Positions 51,978-63,339 of a DNA stretch of 64,000 bases are shown here, one piece after another (positions within the stretch are counted from its first letter, which is position 1; every line of letters starts with the position of its first letter). The translations under genes and the position numbers were made by a program. The notes under the pieces are model-generated. The model ran no database searches. It worked only from the letters and a program-made list of their open reading frames with translations, and was not told the DNA's origin. Source of the stretch: Epinephelus fuscoguttatus (lineage: Eukaryota; Chordata; Actinopteri; Perciformes; Serranidae); assembly GCF_011397635.1 (NCBI RefSeq), contig NC_064759.1, positions 22,840,428 through 22,904,427 on the forward strand, given 5' to 3'.

Positions 51978-54900
51978 ATGGCCCTGGAGGCGTCTCCATT
52001 TCCTAATGGGTGTGTTGCAGGCATCCATGCTGTGGGATGGGCATTCATCGTGCCTTGCTTCTGGTTTCTTGATCGCCTCATTGCTGTGTGCAAGTCCACC
52101 ACACTGGAGCAAACCCAGCGACTGGAGCAGGAATGCTACCTCCACCCCCTCAAGGTCTTCTTCGGCGCCATTATCTTCTTCATTCTTTTTCTCGCCACAG
52201 CCCCCTTGGCCTTCCTGGGATTTATACTCTGGGCACCTCTTCAGGCCTGCCGCAGGCCCTTTCACTACCACAGAGAGACACCGTCCTCATCAGAGGAGGA
52301 GACACACAGGGGCTTTGAACTGTCAGGAAAGGCGTCATTTGGCTTTGCAACAGCCAACCTGTGTCTGTTGCCTGACAGCCTGGCTCGTTTCAACAACCTG
52401 GGGCACACCCAGCGCAGGGCAACCACCATTGGTCAGCACATTGTGCAGGGTGTGTGTCGACCCCATATCCGCATCTTTGTTGACTCCCCCAGCAGCTGTG
52501 GGACTCTCAGCCCCTCCAACAGCATACTCCCCGCAGTTAACTCATCTACATATGGGGCTACAGACAGACAAGCACAGCCCCCAGTGAGTCATCATTCCGA
52601 TTCAGCTGACGTACATGTGTCAGTCCAAAAGTCCAATAGTCACGTGGTCTCTGTGCCCTGTGATGATACAGAAGAGCCCTCAACTGACTTACATTCTCCC
52701 CTTTTCAATTCCAATCAGAACTCCAACCAGCAGGGCCGAGCAGGTCACCGGAGTGCTCCCCGAGCTTTGCTTTCCCAGGGTCTCCGCCAGCAGGATGACG
52801 TGCCCTGGGAAGTGTCGTCACTGTTTCCAGCCAATGTGGACATACTATGCCTTGAAGAGGTGTTTGATAAGAGGGCGGCACAGAAACTCACCCAAGCACT
52901 TAGACCTGTATTTGGACACATATTGTATGATATTGGTGTGTATGCCTGCCAGCCACCATGCGGATGCTCCTCTTTCAAGTTCTTCAACAGTGGAATGTTC
53001 CTAGCCAGCCGATTTCCTCTGCTCGAGGCTCAGTACCACTGCTTTCCCAACAGCCGCGGGGAAGATGCACTGGCTGCTAAAGGCCTCCTTTCTGCTAAGG
53101 TACCTTGCTTAACATCTTTTATTAAGCCACTATCATTGGTGCGGTTGTCCTTTTTGTGTTGTGCAATTCATTACTAATACTTTTGTTACAGTATGAACAC
53201 AGTGATAGATATAATGTCTGTTTTTTTTAATGTTCAGGTGCTCATCGGGCAGAATCAGAAACAGAAGAACGTGGTTGGCTATTTTAACTGCACACATCTT
53301 CATGCACCAGAAGGCAAGTCAAATTTTCTGGTTGGGTCTGCTCAGGCTGGGGTTGTCAAAAGTATCGATACTCTGAAAAGTATTGATACTCAAACGCTGT
53401 ATCCGGATACAATACTAATTTACAAAAGTATCGATACTAACAGTGCACGCCACCTCAGCGCCTGTCGGGTGTGCGTGACGGGTCCGACACAGCACGCTGC
53501 AGACGGCAGCTGAGCAGCTGGTGTCGCCAGCATCAAACTAAAATATAACTTCTAACGTTAATGTGGGAGCTAAGCAGAAAACTTTATCAGTCATGCCCAT
53601 CTGTAACATTAATAGACAATGTTAGTTTAACAGGACAACACAATTATGTGTGTCTGAAAAGTTATGTTAACTGTAAAGTCACAGATTGAAGCTGAAAAAA
53701 CGTTTGGTTTCTCCCGTAACCCCTGGTTCTCTGATCACATAGTGAGGTAGAAACAGGAGCATCCTGAGCCTAAACTACCAACTCTATTTGATCAGCAATG
53801 AAAATATGGTGCCAGTTCACCAGAAGCACAGAAAATAAACAGGGCTGTAGATAAATACATTTGTATGGCCAGATCTTGTTTCTAGTTGTTATTTATTTTG
53901 GGGGGATTTTTTGTTGTTATCATTGATGTTACTGTTCTGATCTTTATTTCAAAAATGACATGCCTCTTCATTTTTTGCTGCTGTATCAAAAATGGTATCG
54001 AGTATTGAATATTTTCCTGGGTATCGATATCGGGTTTGAAATTTTAGTATCGTGACAACCCTAGCTCAGGATAACTCAAACTTTGGCCTTTTTATTTTGG
54101 ATAAAGATAGGCTAGGTCTGTGATAACTGGTCTGTGTTATCTTTAATCAGGTGAAGGGGAAATTCGTTGTGAGCAGCTGAACATGATTACCAAGTGGATC
54201 GGCGATTTTCAAGCTGCCAACAAACTGCCTGACGAGGATGTTGCTTTTGATGTGCTCTGTGGAGACTTCAACTTTGACAACTGCTCGCCTGGTGTGTTTC
54301 TGACAATTTTCCATTATTTTGTTACATTAATTTTAATTTTTGCTAAAAAAGTCTTTACTTAAAAGTTTTTATGTATTAATATGTTTCTTTTTTTTTTTGG
54401 CTAGATGATAACCTGGAACAGAATCACTGTCTGTTTGAGGAATACAGAGATCCTTGCAGGGCAGGGCCTGGAAAAGATAAGCCCTGGGTCATTGGTGCGT
54501 GCCATTGTAAAACCAGTAGACCACAGTAAATATTGCATACACACAAGACAAATAATGACAATTAATTGGATATTTTATTGGTTTACATCTAAAGGTACTC
54601 TTCTGGAGCAGCCCACGTTGTATGAAGATGACATAAACACCCCAGAAAATCTACAAAGGTACACCAAGTCTCACCTTCCTAAACCTGTGTAGCACAGCAC
54701 TGCTAATGTGACCTGACCAGGCTCCTCACTCACTGTTTTTTCAATGAAGCTGACAATCCCCTCTGTCTTCTTTGCGTATCTGTGTAGGACTTTGGAGAGA
54801 GAGGAGCTAAGAAAGCGGTACATCTCCCCTCCTGTTCCCGCAGAGGGCTCCCCATTGGTTTACCCTGAGGCCGGTCAGCCGTGGATTGGACGTCGGATCG

Positions 54901-55271
54901 ACTACATCCTGTACCGTGAAAACTCCATTTCAAAGCACTTCCGGACAGTATGTGACCCTGTGTGTTTTTACTCTTTCCTCTTCTCCAGTGCTTCTGTCTC
55001 CTTGAAGTACCAATTCACTTTTAGATGCCACAAATAAAGCATGAAACAATACAGACAGTGCTTACAGAAAATGCCTTCAAACAACAAGTTAGCCTTCATT
55101 AAGAAGCATAAAGCAACATAAACACTTTGTCTCCACTCTTGTGCTCTTTTTGTCTCCATCCAGGAAATCGAAGAGGTTACCTTTATAACCCAGCTGGCTG
55201 GCCTTACGGACCATATTCCTGTGGGCTTGAGACTGAATATAACTATGGACTGTGAGAGTGGGGATCAATGA
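51978..55271 (+). CDS. smpd5: smpd5, neutral sphingomyelinase (7 coding exons)
   Basis: The enzyme hydrolyses sphingomyelin to ceramide and phosphocholine; SMPD5 is the mitochondria-associated member of the SMPD3 branch. Coding exons: 51978-53099, 53238-53313, 54151-54291, 54405-54494, 54595-54658, 54788-54947, 55164-55271; 586 residues. Two hydrophobic hairpins near the N-terminus (about residues 12-35 and 60-88) anchor it in membrane. The Mg-dependent DNase-I-like catalytic domain begins near residue 285: LCLEEVFDKRAA (metal-binding Glu), NSGMFLASRFP, THLHAPEG, CGDFNFDN (near 436), GRRIDYILY, and LTDHIPVGLRL (catalytic His near 567). A variable Ser-rich linker lies between. Exon 2 ends at a GC donor. 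smpd3 is excluded mainly by the grina-spatc1 neighbourhood, so the paralogue call is less certain than the enzyme class. Confidence 0.9.
53314..53319 (+). other. smpd5: GC-AG intron donor in smpd5
   Basis: After CACCAGAAG the intron starts GCAAGT, the standard form of a GC donor (AAG/GCAAGT). The reading frame and the protein alignment (HLHAPEG then EGEIRCEQL) need this junction; no GT donor fits nearby. Confidence 0.75.
53348..54063. mobile_element. hAT element in smpd5 intron 2, with 8-bp target duplication
   Basis: The element starts TGGGGTTGTCAAAAGTATCG and ends with ATCGTGACAACCCTA, a TIR of a common fish hAT family. Flanking octamers gctcaggc (53340-53347) and gctcagga (54064-54071) match at seven of eight positions. 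Subterminal TATCGATA words occur repeatedly at both ends. No transposase frame. It fills most of the intron between smpd5 exons 53238-53313 and 54151-54291. Confidence 0.82.
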
Positions 55272-55561
55272 CGAACACAGTGAACACAGCATTGTGTACA
55301 AAGGGAACAAAATGGACATTGCTCTGATGTATCTATCTTGGGGCACAACAATGTTTTATTGACATACATGAATTTGTGATTTCTATGACAATGTACTGAC
55401 CAATTAGATTATACCTCAGGTGGAATTAATATGGATTTATTGAAATATTATGATGTTTTCACTTTTATACATTGGGCCACTCCATGGCCAAAGGTGTTGA
55501 TTTTATAAAACAATATATTTTTAGGATTCTCAATTTTTTTCCTACAGAAATGTATGTAAAG

Positions 55562-55567
55562 AATAAA
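55562..55567 (+). terminator. polyadenylation signal AATAAA (smpd5)
   Basis: Canonical hexamer 290 bases after the smpd5 stop, followed by TGT-rich sequence. Confidence 0.6.
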
Positions 55568-55589
55568 TTTTATACCGTGTCTCTTGCTT

Positions 55590-55833
55590 TTAATTTGCCA
55601 TAATTTATGAGCTGCATTTTTTTGACTGCATGTTTAATGCTGTGAGGTCAGTACTCTTTGTAATCGATGGGGGTGCTATTCATTCATGTCAGGCAAAGCA
55701 CAGATACCAACGAAGAAGCCGTGCGAGCCAATCACAAGCCAAGGACGAGAGAGCATTTCCTGTTTTTAGCTTTTTAGCATTTGGTGAACTCGTGGACTTA
55801 CAGCTGTAGTACTGTGATGTTGTACAAGGTAAA
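55590..55833 (+). promoter_or_regulatory. malsu1 promoter region with CCAAT box
   Basis: Only about 270 bp lie between the smpd5 polyadenylation signal and the malsu1 start. A CCAAT box (GAGCCAATCACAAG, CCAAT at 55728-55732) is about 105 bp before the start codon. No TATA box, as is usual for housekeeping mitochondrial genes. Confidence 0.5.
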
Positions 55834-58279
55834 ATGAATATTCTCGGTCGCTGTAAGAAACTGGTTTCACCAGTTTATAAAAGCAGAGTTTTACTGGAAC
55901 AAGCTGGTGTTTTTAGAAGCGTCTGCTCGGTGTCCGAAGCTCGGTGTGACGGTTTATGTTTACCTCGACGGTTTACAGCAAATGTGTCGTCCTGTCAGCA
56001 CTGGCATCATGTTTCCACCTGTCACTTAAACACAAAAAGATTTTATTCAGAGGTGTGTAGTGAAAACAGTAATTCAAAGATGAGCGCTGGCGTGTTTGAA
56101 GAGGAATCGCAGGTGATAGACGGTGACCTCAGGGATAGCAGTGCCCCGAGACAAAGTAAGTAACGTTTGTGTAACGGTAAGAGAATGTTACAACGATAAG
56201 GCCTTAATAGTCCTAAAAATCTTAAATTTTAATCTACGAGGTCCTCAACATTTTATCTAATTCAATTTATCCATTTTTTTTAAATTTCTTTTTGTGAAAA
56301 TGAGTGACGCCTTTTTAAGGAAAAGTTCACATTCCCTATGTTACAAATCTTTAAAAAACTATAATACTGTCATTTTACTTCATAGTTGCACTCACCTGTT
56401 GGCATAACGTAGATTGACTTAACTCACTCTAATAACCATATTCCTACATAACACCTACCTCTGCACAAAACCACATACATAATGTTTGCCTGCAATGCTT
56501 ACATCAGTTTGAAATTCTTTATTAGGAACAAGTACAAATATCTGTCCTAAATTTGGTTACAAGGTGTCTTGAAAAGCATGAAATTTAACTGTGTCATATT
56601 TGTAGACATCCTGATCGATACACCAAATACAGTTGTTTTTATCATTGAGTTATCTGAAGTAATTTTAAAGGGAAAAATGCAGAGATTTGATTTCTCAGTT
56701 TGTTATAAGGGGAGACAAGTTCATTTCCTCATCTTAGATTATAGTAAATTGAAAAAGAGCTTAAAAATTAATAAATGGTTTGGTAAGTCACTTGACCTTA
56801 TTGAATTAATCAACAAACGTTCTTTTAATTAATTAATAATTTAAGTAAGTAATTTCCATGAACCATATGTGATGGTAAACTGAATAATAATTTATTTTAC
56901 ACAAACAAATGGACAAAACAAGATATTGTAACATGTCACTTTGGGGTTTCGAAACTGTGTTGGGCATTTTCATTGGTTTCTTGCATTTTAATAGATAAAA
57001 TGATTAATTAAGTAATTGAAAAATATTGGCAGATCAATCTGTGATGAGAATAATAGTTTGTAGCAACCCTAAATTGAATAGCTTTAGATTTTAATTTCGT
57101 TGAACAATGCAAAAAATGTCAGACATCAGCCTGGGCTCTGGGAAATTGTTATGATTGCAACTTTGATCATTTATATTATTGATTAATTGGTGATTTTTTT
57201 CCCCCAAAATAAATTGATTAATCATTTTGCCTGTAAAATGTCCAAAAATAGTGTATCAAATTTTCCCAGAGCCCAAGGTTCTGTCTTCAAAAAGCTTGTT
57301 TTGTTATACTAACAGTCTAAAATGAATGATATTTAGTTTAGTAACATATAAGTAAACAAGCAAATCCTCACATTTGAGAAGCTGGGACTTTTCTGTTTGA
57401 AAAATTAAGTGATTAATCATTTCATTTTGGAACTGTGACAGGCTTCTTCAAAACAATTAACCCGGTGGATAATGGAAAATTGTTAGTTGCAGCCCTAGTT
57501 ACTGTAATGGATGAGGTCCCTTGGTTATCCTGCATTGCTTTACTTATTGTATGTGATAGTATTTCTCTGTTTTACCACCTACCATGCAATGAGTAAAAAT
57601 ATATAGACTGTAGCATTTACATGTTGTAATGTAAATGTTTCACCCTTTTTTTTGTCCAGGATCTCCTGAGACGTTCAATCTGGATGTGCTGGTGTCTCTC
57701 CTTCGTCAGGAAAATGCGGTAGATATCTGTGTGATTAAAGTACCGGAACAGATCAAATACACAGAGTACTTCATTGTTGTCAGCGGCGTATCACCAAGAC
57801 ACCTCCGTGCAATGGCACTTTATGCCATCAAAACGGTAACTTGAATTCTTTTTCCCGTTGTCCTATGTTGATATGTGCAACCTGTGTTTGTTTTTATAAA
57901 CTTATATGATTTGTTCTTCCTCCAGTACAAGTTCCTGAAGAAAGATAGAGCTCCAAATGTCAGGATTGAAGGAAAGGATTCAGAGGACTGGATGTGTATT
58001 GACTTTGGTATGTTAGAAATCCCATCTTCCAATGCCCAAACATAGACAGTTACATAGATATATAAACTGATGTTTGTTTATAGAGTTACCGGTGATGTTC
58101 ACTTGCTGCTCCTCTCTGTCTCAGGGAATATGGTGGTCCACTTCATGCTACCAGAGCAGAGAGAACTGTATGAATTGGAGAAACTTTGGACTCTCCGCAT
58201 GTATGATGAGCAGCTGAAGAGCATTCCCCCTGAGAAGCTACCAGAAGACTTCATATATGATGCTGAAGTCACAAAGTGA
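55834..58279 (+). CDS. malsu1: malsu1, mitochondrial ribosome large-subunit assembly factor (RsfS family, 4 exons)
   Basis: MALSU1 binds uL14m of the mitochondrial large ribosomal subunit and blocks premature subunit joining during assembly. Exons: 55834-56155, 57660-57835, 57926-58007, 58125-58279; 244 residues, close to human. The first 100 residues are basic and poorly conserved, consistent with a mitochondrial targeting presequence. The RsfS/Iojap domain runs from about residue 110: [20 protein letters not shown], then [39 protein letters not shown], and [17 protein letters not shown]. The start was taken as the first ATG of the open frame, 22 codons upstream of any other. Intron 1 (1.5 kb) holds hAT remnants. 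Confidence 0.93.
56930..57505. mobile_element. hAT remnant(s) in malsu1 intron 1
   Basis: One end (AATAGTTTGTAGCAACCCTAA, about 57052-57072) and a second end in the same orientation (TTGTTAGTTGCAGCCCTAG, about 57480-57500) both match the TAGGGCTGCAACTAAC terminal repeat of a widespread vertebrate hAT. The interior has inverted copies of CTCTGGGAAA and GATTAATCA words, so this is probably one element plus a partial neighbour. Confidence 0.6.
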
Positions 58280-58529
58280 CAAATCATCTAAGCTGTGCAT
58301 GGACTTTACAACTTCTTTGTGACTTTGGACGCATCCTTTTCTATCCCTGTGAGTAGAAGCAAGAGATGTTTTTGGACAGAAACCACATTTTTTTGTTTGG
58401 AATTGACAGAATTTAAGTGGGCTGCCCTCTCACACAATAGCTATACTGTAGGAATCACTAGTTTCATTATGATGCAGTAATATATCAATTCTTTGGACAA
58501 CGACCCAATATTTCCTGATATTACAAAAG

Positions 58530-59488
58530 ACCTGTTTCCACCAAACACTTCTGGTATGGTACCTTTGGAACCAAAAGTAACTCTTCAGACATGGTACCTA
58601 GACCCTAGTGTTTCCACCACAAACCGTACTCTTAAATGTGGGCGAGGTTGTTGTCACTCACTGTTCCGTCCAGCACTCACTGTATTTCCTCCTTTATCAG
58701 TCTGCACCTCAATATTTGTCCACAGAACGAGGTTGCACACCACCATTTGTCTAACAAAATAGAACAGGCTGCAGTGAGAGTCTCCATGGTATATTAAAAA
58801 TAGCGGGTTTGTGCAGCTCAGGGGTTTAGTGTTGCCTTAGGAACAACGGCTCTGCCATGCCTTTTTTTTTCCGAGTGAGGATTAGAATATATGCAGTTCA
58901 CATAATATATATTACATAATAAGTAATATATATTGTTAAACACTTGAGGATCCACTTATTACTAAAAGTTTATGTCATCAAAGAGAGGATCAAAACTAAA
59001 GTAATGGTCAGCGTTGTCACAAATTTAAGGTGTACTGATGGGATCACGTCATCACCTCATACACTGAGTAACATTACAACTAAACGTTCCACCTTAAAAG
59101 TTGCCAGCAGTTGGTCCAATGAATAAAGTTTTTTTTTTTGTCTTCAACTGCTGTGAGAGGCAGCAAAACATCCTTTCATTTTATAGTTACAGTTTACTAA
59201 TATATGTGAGGCTCTCCATGGTTTGACTAGTGGTTACATGAGCTTCAAAACCAGCCACAACTCTGAGCAGAGGGACCTTGTGCTATTGACCAATCAGCGG
59301 ACTGCATTGTTCACAGCTCCACCTTTTAGCACCGGATCTGTGTGCTAGGTACCCCAACAGAGGATTGACCAAAAATGGGGACTGTATGGAACGGTTCCAT
59401 TGGTACCATCCACAAATTTCCACAGTGGAAATGGGAAAAAAAAGTGTACTGAACTGAACTGAACCGTACTGCTTGGTGGAAACGGGGC
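58530..59488. mobile_element. MITE with CCGTTTCCACCAA-type ends downstream of malsu1
   Basis: The left end CCTGTTTCCACCAAACACTT and the right end GCTTGGTGGAAACGGGG are inverted repeats. Subterminal pairs include TGGTACC words near both ends. No transposase frame was recognised. Similar ends delimit the short MITE at 11236-11456. Confidence 0.6.
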
Positions 59489-60756
59489 TAAAGTCTGCCA
59501 CAATGAGATTTCGATTCAGTTCAGGGCCCTGCAATCCATACAAGACAATATCAGCAAATATCCTTGTTGAAGTACAAGTATTAATCCATCCTTGGGTGCT
59601 TGCCATTGTCTGCTTGGCCCCAGGCCGCTAGCACCGCTTGAATTTTTAGGTAGGAGGTTTGCTTGGACGGAGATGGTTACACAGACGTTCCTTGGGAATT
59701 TCTAAATAAAGGTGTTTCTTAAAGATGACAATATGTATTGATGTTTTCACTTTGCAATGATAATAATGTAATCGTTTAACATCGATATCGATACATTGAT
59801 TCAATGTATTGTTATATCCCCAGGAATCACTGCCCCCATTATATTGATTAATTGTACACATCTTTCTTTTTCATATTATTTGACCATCAGAGGGTATCAG
59901 GAGGTATTTGTAAAGTAACATTGCTTATTTGTGAATGATTTTTGAGCCTGCTGCTGAAAATGTGCACATCTTTAACATATTTTCAAGGTTATAAATAAAT
60001 TATTTTAATACCAGTCTTGATATTTTTTAATTAATCTCTAAATATTTCCCTGAATTGTTAGAGTACTCACGAATTTTACATAATTATTCAAGCTGTAATA
60101 ATCATGGCAAAGAATGGTTCCTGCTCTTTTTTTGTTAGACCGACTGACCTAAAAATGTGGAGAAAAGGAATAACATCTCATGAAAAGGAAATAGTACCAG
60201 AGCTTCAAAGTTGTTATGAAACACATTACTACGTAAGTGCACTCTCACCTTCCCTCTATGTTTCCCATTCACTGAGCTGTTGTCTGCAAAGAGCTTGTAT
60301 TATAAACATTTTTGTCAAAGAATTGATTTTGTGGGGTCACCAAAACATCATTCTAGTTGGTGCTTTCAACCAAATCAAACAGGCTGATTGCTTCTCTGGG
60401 GAAAAGAGAAGTTGTTGGCCCAAATATTAGTCGTGACTTGCATTCCCTCAGCACTTCAGTGTGCGCAAAGATTGCTCAGTGAATTGTTAACATGCAGGAA
60501 GGTTGGTCAGAACTTGTGCAACTCAAAGAGCTTCTACAGTCTGTAACTGTGTAGTCTTTGTCTAATAACCAGCATTAAGGATACCATGCTATGCTATTCA
60601 TAAGAATGGAAAGTATGTATTGATGATTGCATCAGTGTCTGTCATTACATCACATTGGAATACACTTACAAATTATCATTTGAAGGTAACGCAGTTTTTA
60701 TTAAGCAGACAAGAGCAGAACCAGGGCCTGAAGGTAGATCCAAACGCAGTCACAGA

Positions 60757-60795
<39 letters not shown>

Positions 60796-62125
60796 AAAAC
60801 CCTCATAACTTCCTCACAAGTGACCATTATGTTTCATTGACTTGTTTTAAGTCATGCTGGATCAGAACATTAGCTAAATGTAAAAATGTAATGAAGCGGG
60901 AGATGCCTACACAGAGCCGGACGGGACTTGTTATTTGAATGTTTTTGTGCCTTGCGGTTGTGTTGCTCGTACTTGCGTGGTCTGAAAGTGAAGAATGACT
61001 CATTAGATGATAGTGAAACTCAACAGTTTCACATGACAGAGTATCCAGCTTTACACCCATGAAAGCCCACTGAAATTTAGCTGTTGTTGTTGATCAATAT
61101 TAAATATTTATAGTTTGACTAAAGACAGGCAGTCAAATTTAAATTTGGTAATGGTGGCACTCATGAGATTATACAAAACCAATTAATGCAATCCTTTAAT
61201 GCAATTCAGTGTGTGACCTTATGTGTCACAAACTATTAAACCGACTGCGTTCTAGTGGATTAGCAAAATGACTCCGGAGGGAAAACTGAAACGAGTGAAA
61301 GAGAAAGATTGGTTTTGTGTTTGACTCAAAAGTTGCAACTGTGGCTAATGTTCTCATTAGCTGCACAGCCATTTTACCCGCTGTCGTGTAGCTGTTAATG
61401 GCCACGATGTTAATATATTCTATGATAGAGGAGATTAAAGGAGATTAGTTATCTTTTGGAAACAGCAGTAGCAGAGCATCTATCTTGCATAGTAGATTTA
61501 TTGTAAGGTACATCAGGTAGCACAGAATTGTTCACTTAATTCCATGTGTTAACATACAGTGTAAAGCTTATCATCTTGGATAATTCCCTCAGTGTGTATG
61601 CACGACAGCCATATGTTACACAGAGAAACGAGCAAATTAAACAGAAGCTGCATTACTCCCTGGTATGCAATTGGCTGAGGATAAATCACTTATCTCAGCT
61701 TCAGTCTTCTGCTAAAAACCCATCTGCTCTCTGAGCTGTTAGGATTGTATTTGTGATATAAAAAAAGTAAAAGAAGTGAATATTTAGGTTCTTTGATACG
61801 AGTCTGCAGGTGGGTTGGCACTTGGCTGCAGTGTTTGGCGCTCTCTCAGTGGAGGGTCTACATGAGAAGTGTTACCAGAGAGCACATCAACTGTATCAGA
61901 TATGGCACTTAAATGGCTCCCTATGCTTTACCCACCTGGCCCTCATTTGTCAGCAAGGAGCTGTGCCAGCTGATGTGACTTAAGTGTTTAAATCAGGCAT
62001 TTATTATTGGCCTTTGTCTATACAGCACATCATTAGTACAGAAATGAAGGTGATAAATGCCAGCAACTATTGGGAAAATTACTAATAATACTGCATAGTG
62101 TTATATTAATTTTTCTGCTCCTTAA
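59489..62125 (+). other. intergenic, nothing recognised apart from a (CA)n tract
   Basis: No gene was found. Open frames here lack resemblance to known proteins. A (CA)n microsatellite lies at about 60758-60788. Confidence 0.5.
60758..60788 (+). repeat. (CA)n microsatellite
   Basis: Uninterrupted CA dinucleotide run followed by CAAACACACA. Confidence 0.9.
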
Positions 62126-62930
62126 AGGGACAGTTCACCCTAAAATAAAAACTACATATTTTCCCTCTTACTCTTACTGCTATTTATCGATCTAAATTGT
62201 TTAGGTGTTAGTTGCCAAGTGTTGGAGATATCAGCCGTGGAGATGTCTGCCTTCTGTCTAAATAATTGAACTGGATGGCACTTGGCTTTTGATGGTAAAA
62301 GCGCAATCAAAAAACAGCAATGTCTCTTTCCAGAAATCATAACCCAGTTACTCAAGATAATCCACAGACCTTATTGAGAGCAGTTTCATGGAGGAATTAT
62401 TTTCTTCCCACTGAACTACACCTGCCAACAGTATCACTGCACAAAAAGAGACGTGCATCTACTCATGGACTAAAGGCTTGTTCTTGTGACAGTGTGAGAT
62501 GTAAACATTATGGGGTCTTCTTCAGCTGACCTGTGACACTACAAGATGTAGAGATTAATGGCATCCTCCTCAGCTGAGCTGTAACATTAGCTAGCTAAGT
62601 GAGCTAGTCGTAGATATATGCCTCCTTCTGCTCAATGATATGGTTGGTGGGTGTCGTTTGATAAAGTGAAAATAGTTCCCTACATGAAACTGCTCACAAC
62701 AAGGTCCATGGATTATCTTGAGTAACACGGTCATGATTTTGAGAGAGAGATATTGTGTTTGAGTTTTTCAATTGTCTTTTTTTTTGGCGCAACACATGCC
62801 TAGCGTCATCTATTTCCATCATAGTCAAGACAAGGCAGACGTTTCTACAGCCGATATTGATACCTCTCGGCAACTCCCACCAAAACAGTCTAGATTGATA
62901 CATAGCAGGTAACGGGGTAAACTATCCGTT
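62126..62930. mobile_element. foldback element with long inverted arms and TTAA target sites
   Basis: The left end AGGGACAGTTCACCC and the right end GGGGTAAACTATCCGT are inverted repeats flanked by TTAA (62122-62125 and 62931-62934), the target duplication of piggyBac and Kolobok superfamilies. The similarity extends about 270 bp inward: ATCTAAATTGTTTAGGTG pairs with CACCAAAACAGTCTAGAT, and TTACTCAAGATAATCCA pairs with TGGATTATCTTGAGTAA. No transposase. A diverged arm of the same family is at 6990-7232. Confidence 0.7.
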
Positions 62931-63012
62931 TAAGCTCATCATGTTCAAAGGAGTCACTACTGTGGAGGAATAGGAAAAAATATATTATCTACTACCTATC
63001 CAATATATTTCA

Positions 63013-63326
63013 TTCATTCATCTTCTAACCGCTTCATCCTCTTGAGGATCGCGGGGGGGCTGGAGCCTATCATAGAGACACATAGAGACAAACAACTATT
63101 CACGCTCACATTCACACCTATGGACAATTTAGAGTTATCAATTAACCTAGTCCCCAATCTGCATGTCTTTGGACTGTAGGAGGAAGCCGTGGTGCCCGGA
63201 GAGAACCCATACTGACACAGGGAGAACATGCAGACTCCGCAAGGAAGGGCTCCCACACCCGGGATCGAACTGGCAACCCTCTTGCTGTAAGGCGCGAGTG
63301 CTAACCACCACACCACCGTGCCGCCC
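63013..63326 (-). mobile_element. tRNA-headed SINE, - strand, copy 2, with 13-bp target duplication
   Basis: Same family as 25472-25829. On the - strand it starts GGGCGGCACGGTGGTGTGGT (box A), has GGTTGCCAGTTCGATCCCGG-type sequence as box B, and ends in a short (GAATGA)n tail. The duplication CCAATATATTTCA is perfect on both sides (63000-63012 and 63327-63339), suggesting a fairly recent insertion. The body is about 45 bp shorter than copy 1. Confidence 0.85.
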
Positions 63327-63339
63327 CCAATATATTTCA

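Noticed and set aside
60104-60430. 108-residue + strand open frame in the 3' intergenic region
   Set aside because: It resembles no known protein, has no splice partners and lies in AT-rich DNA; chance open frame.
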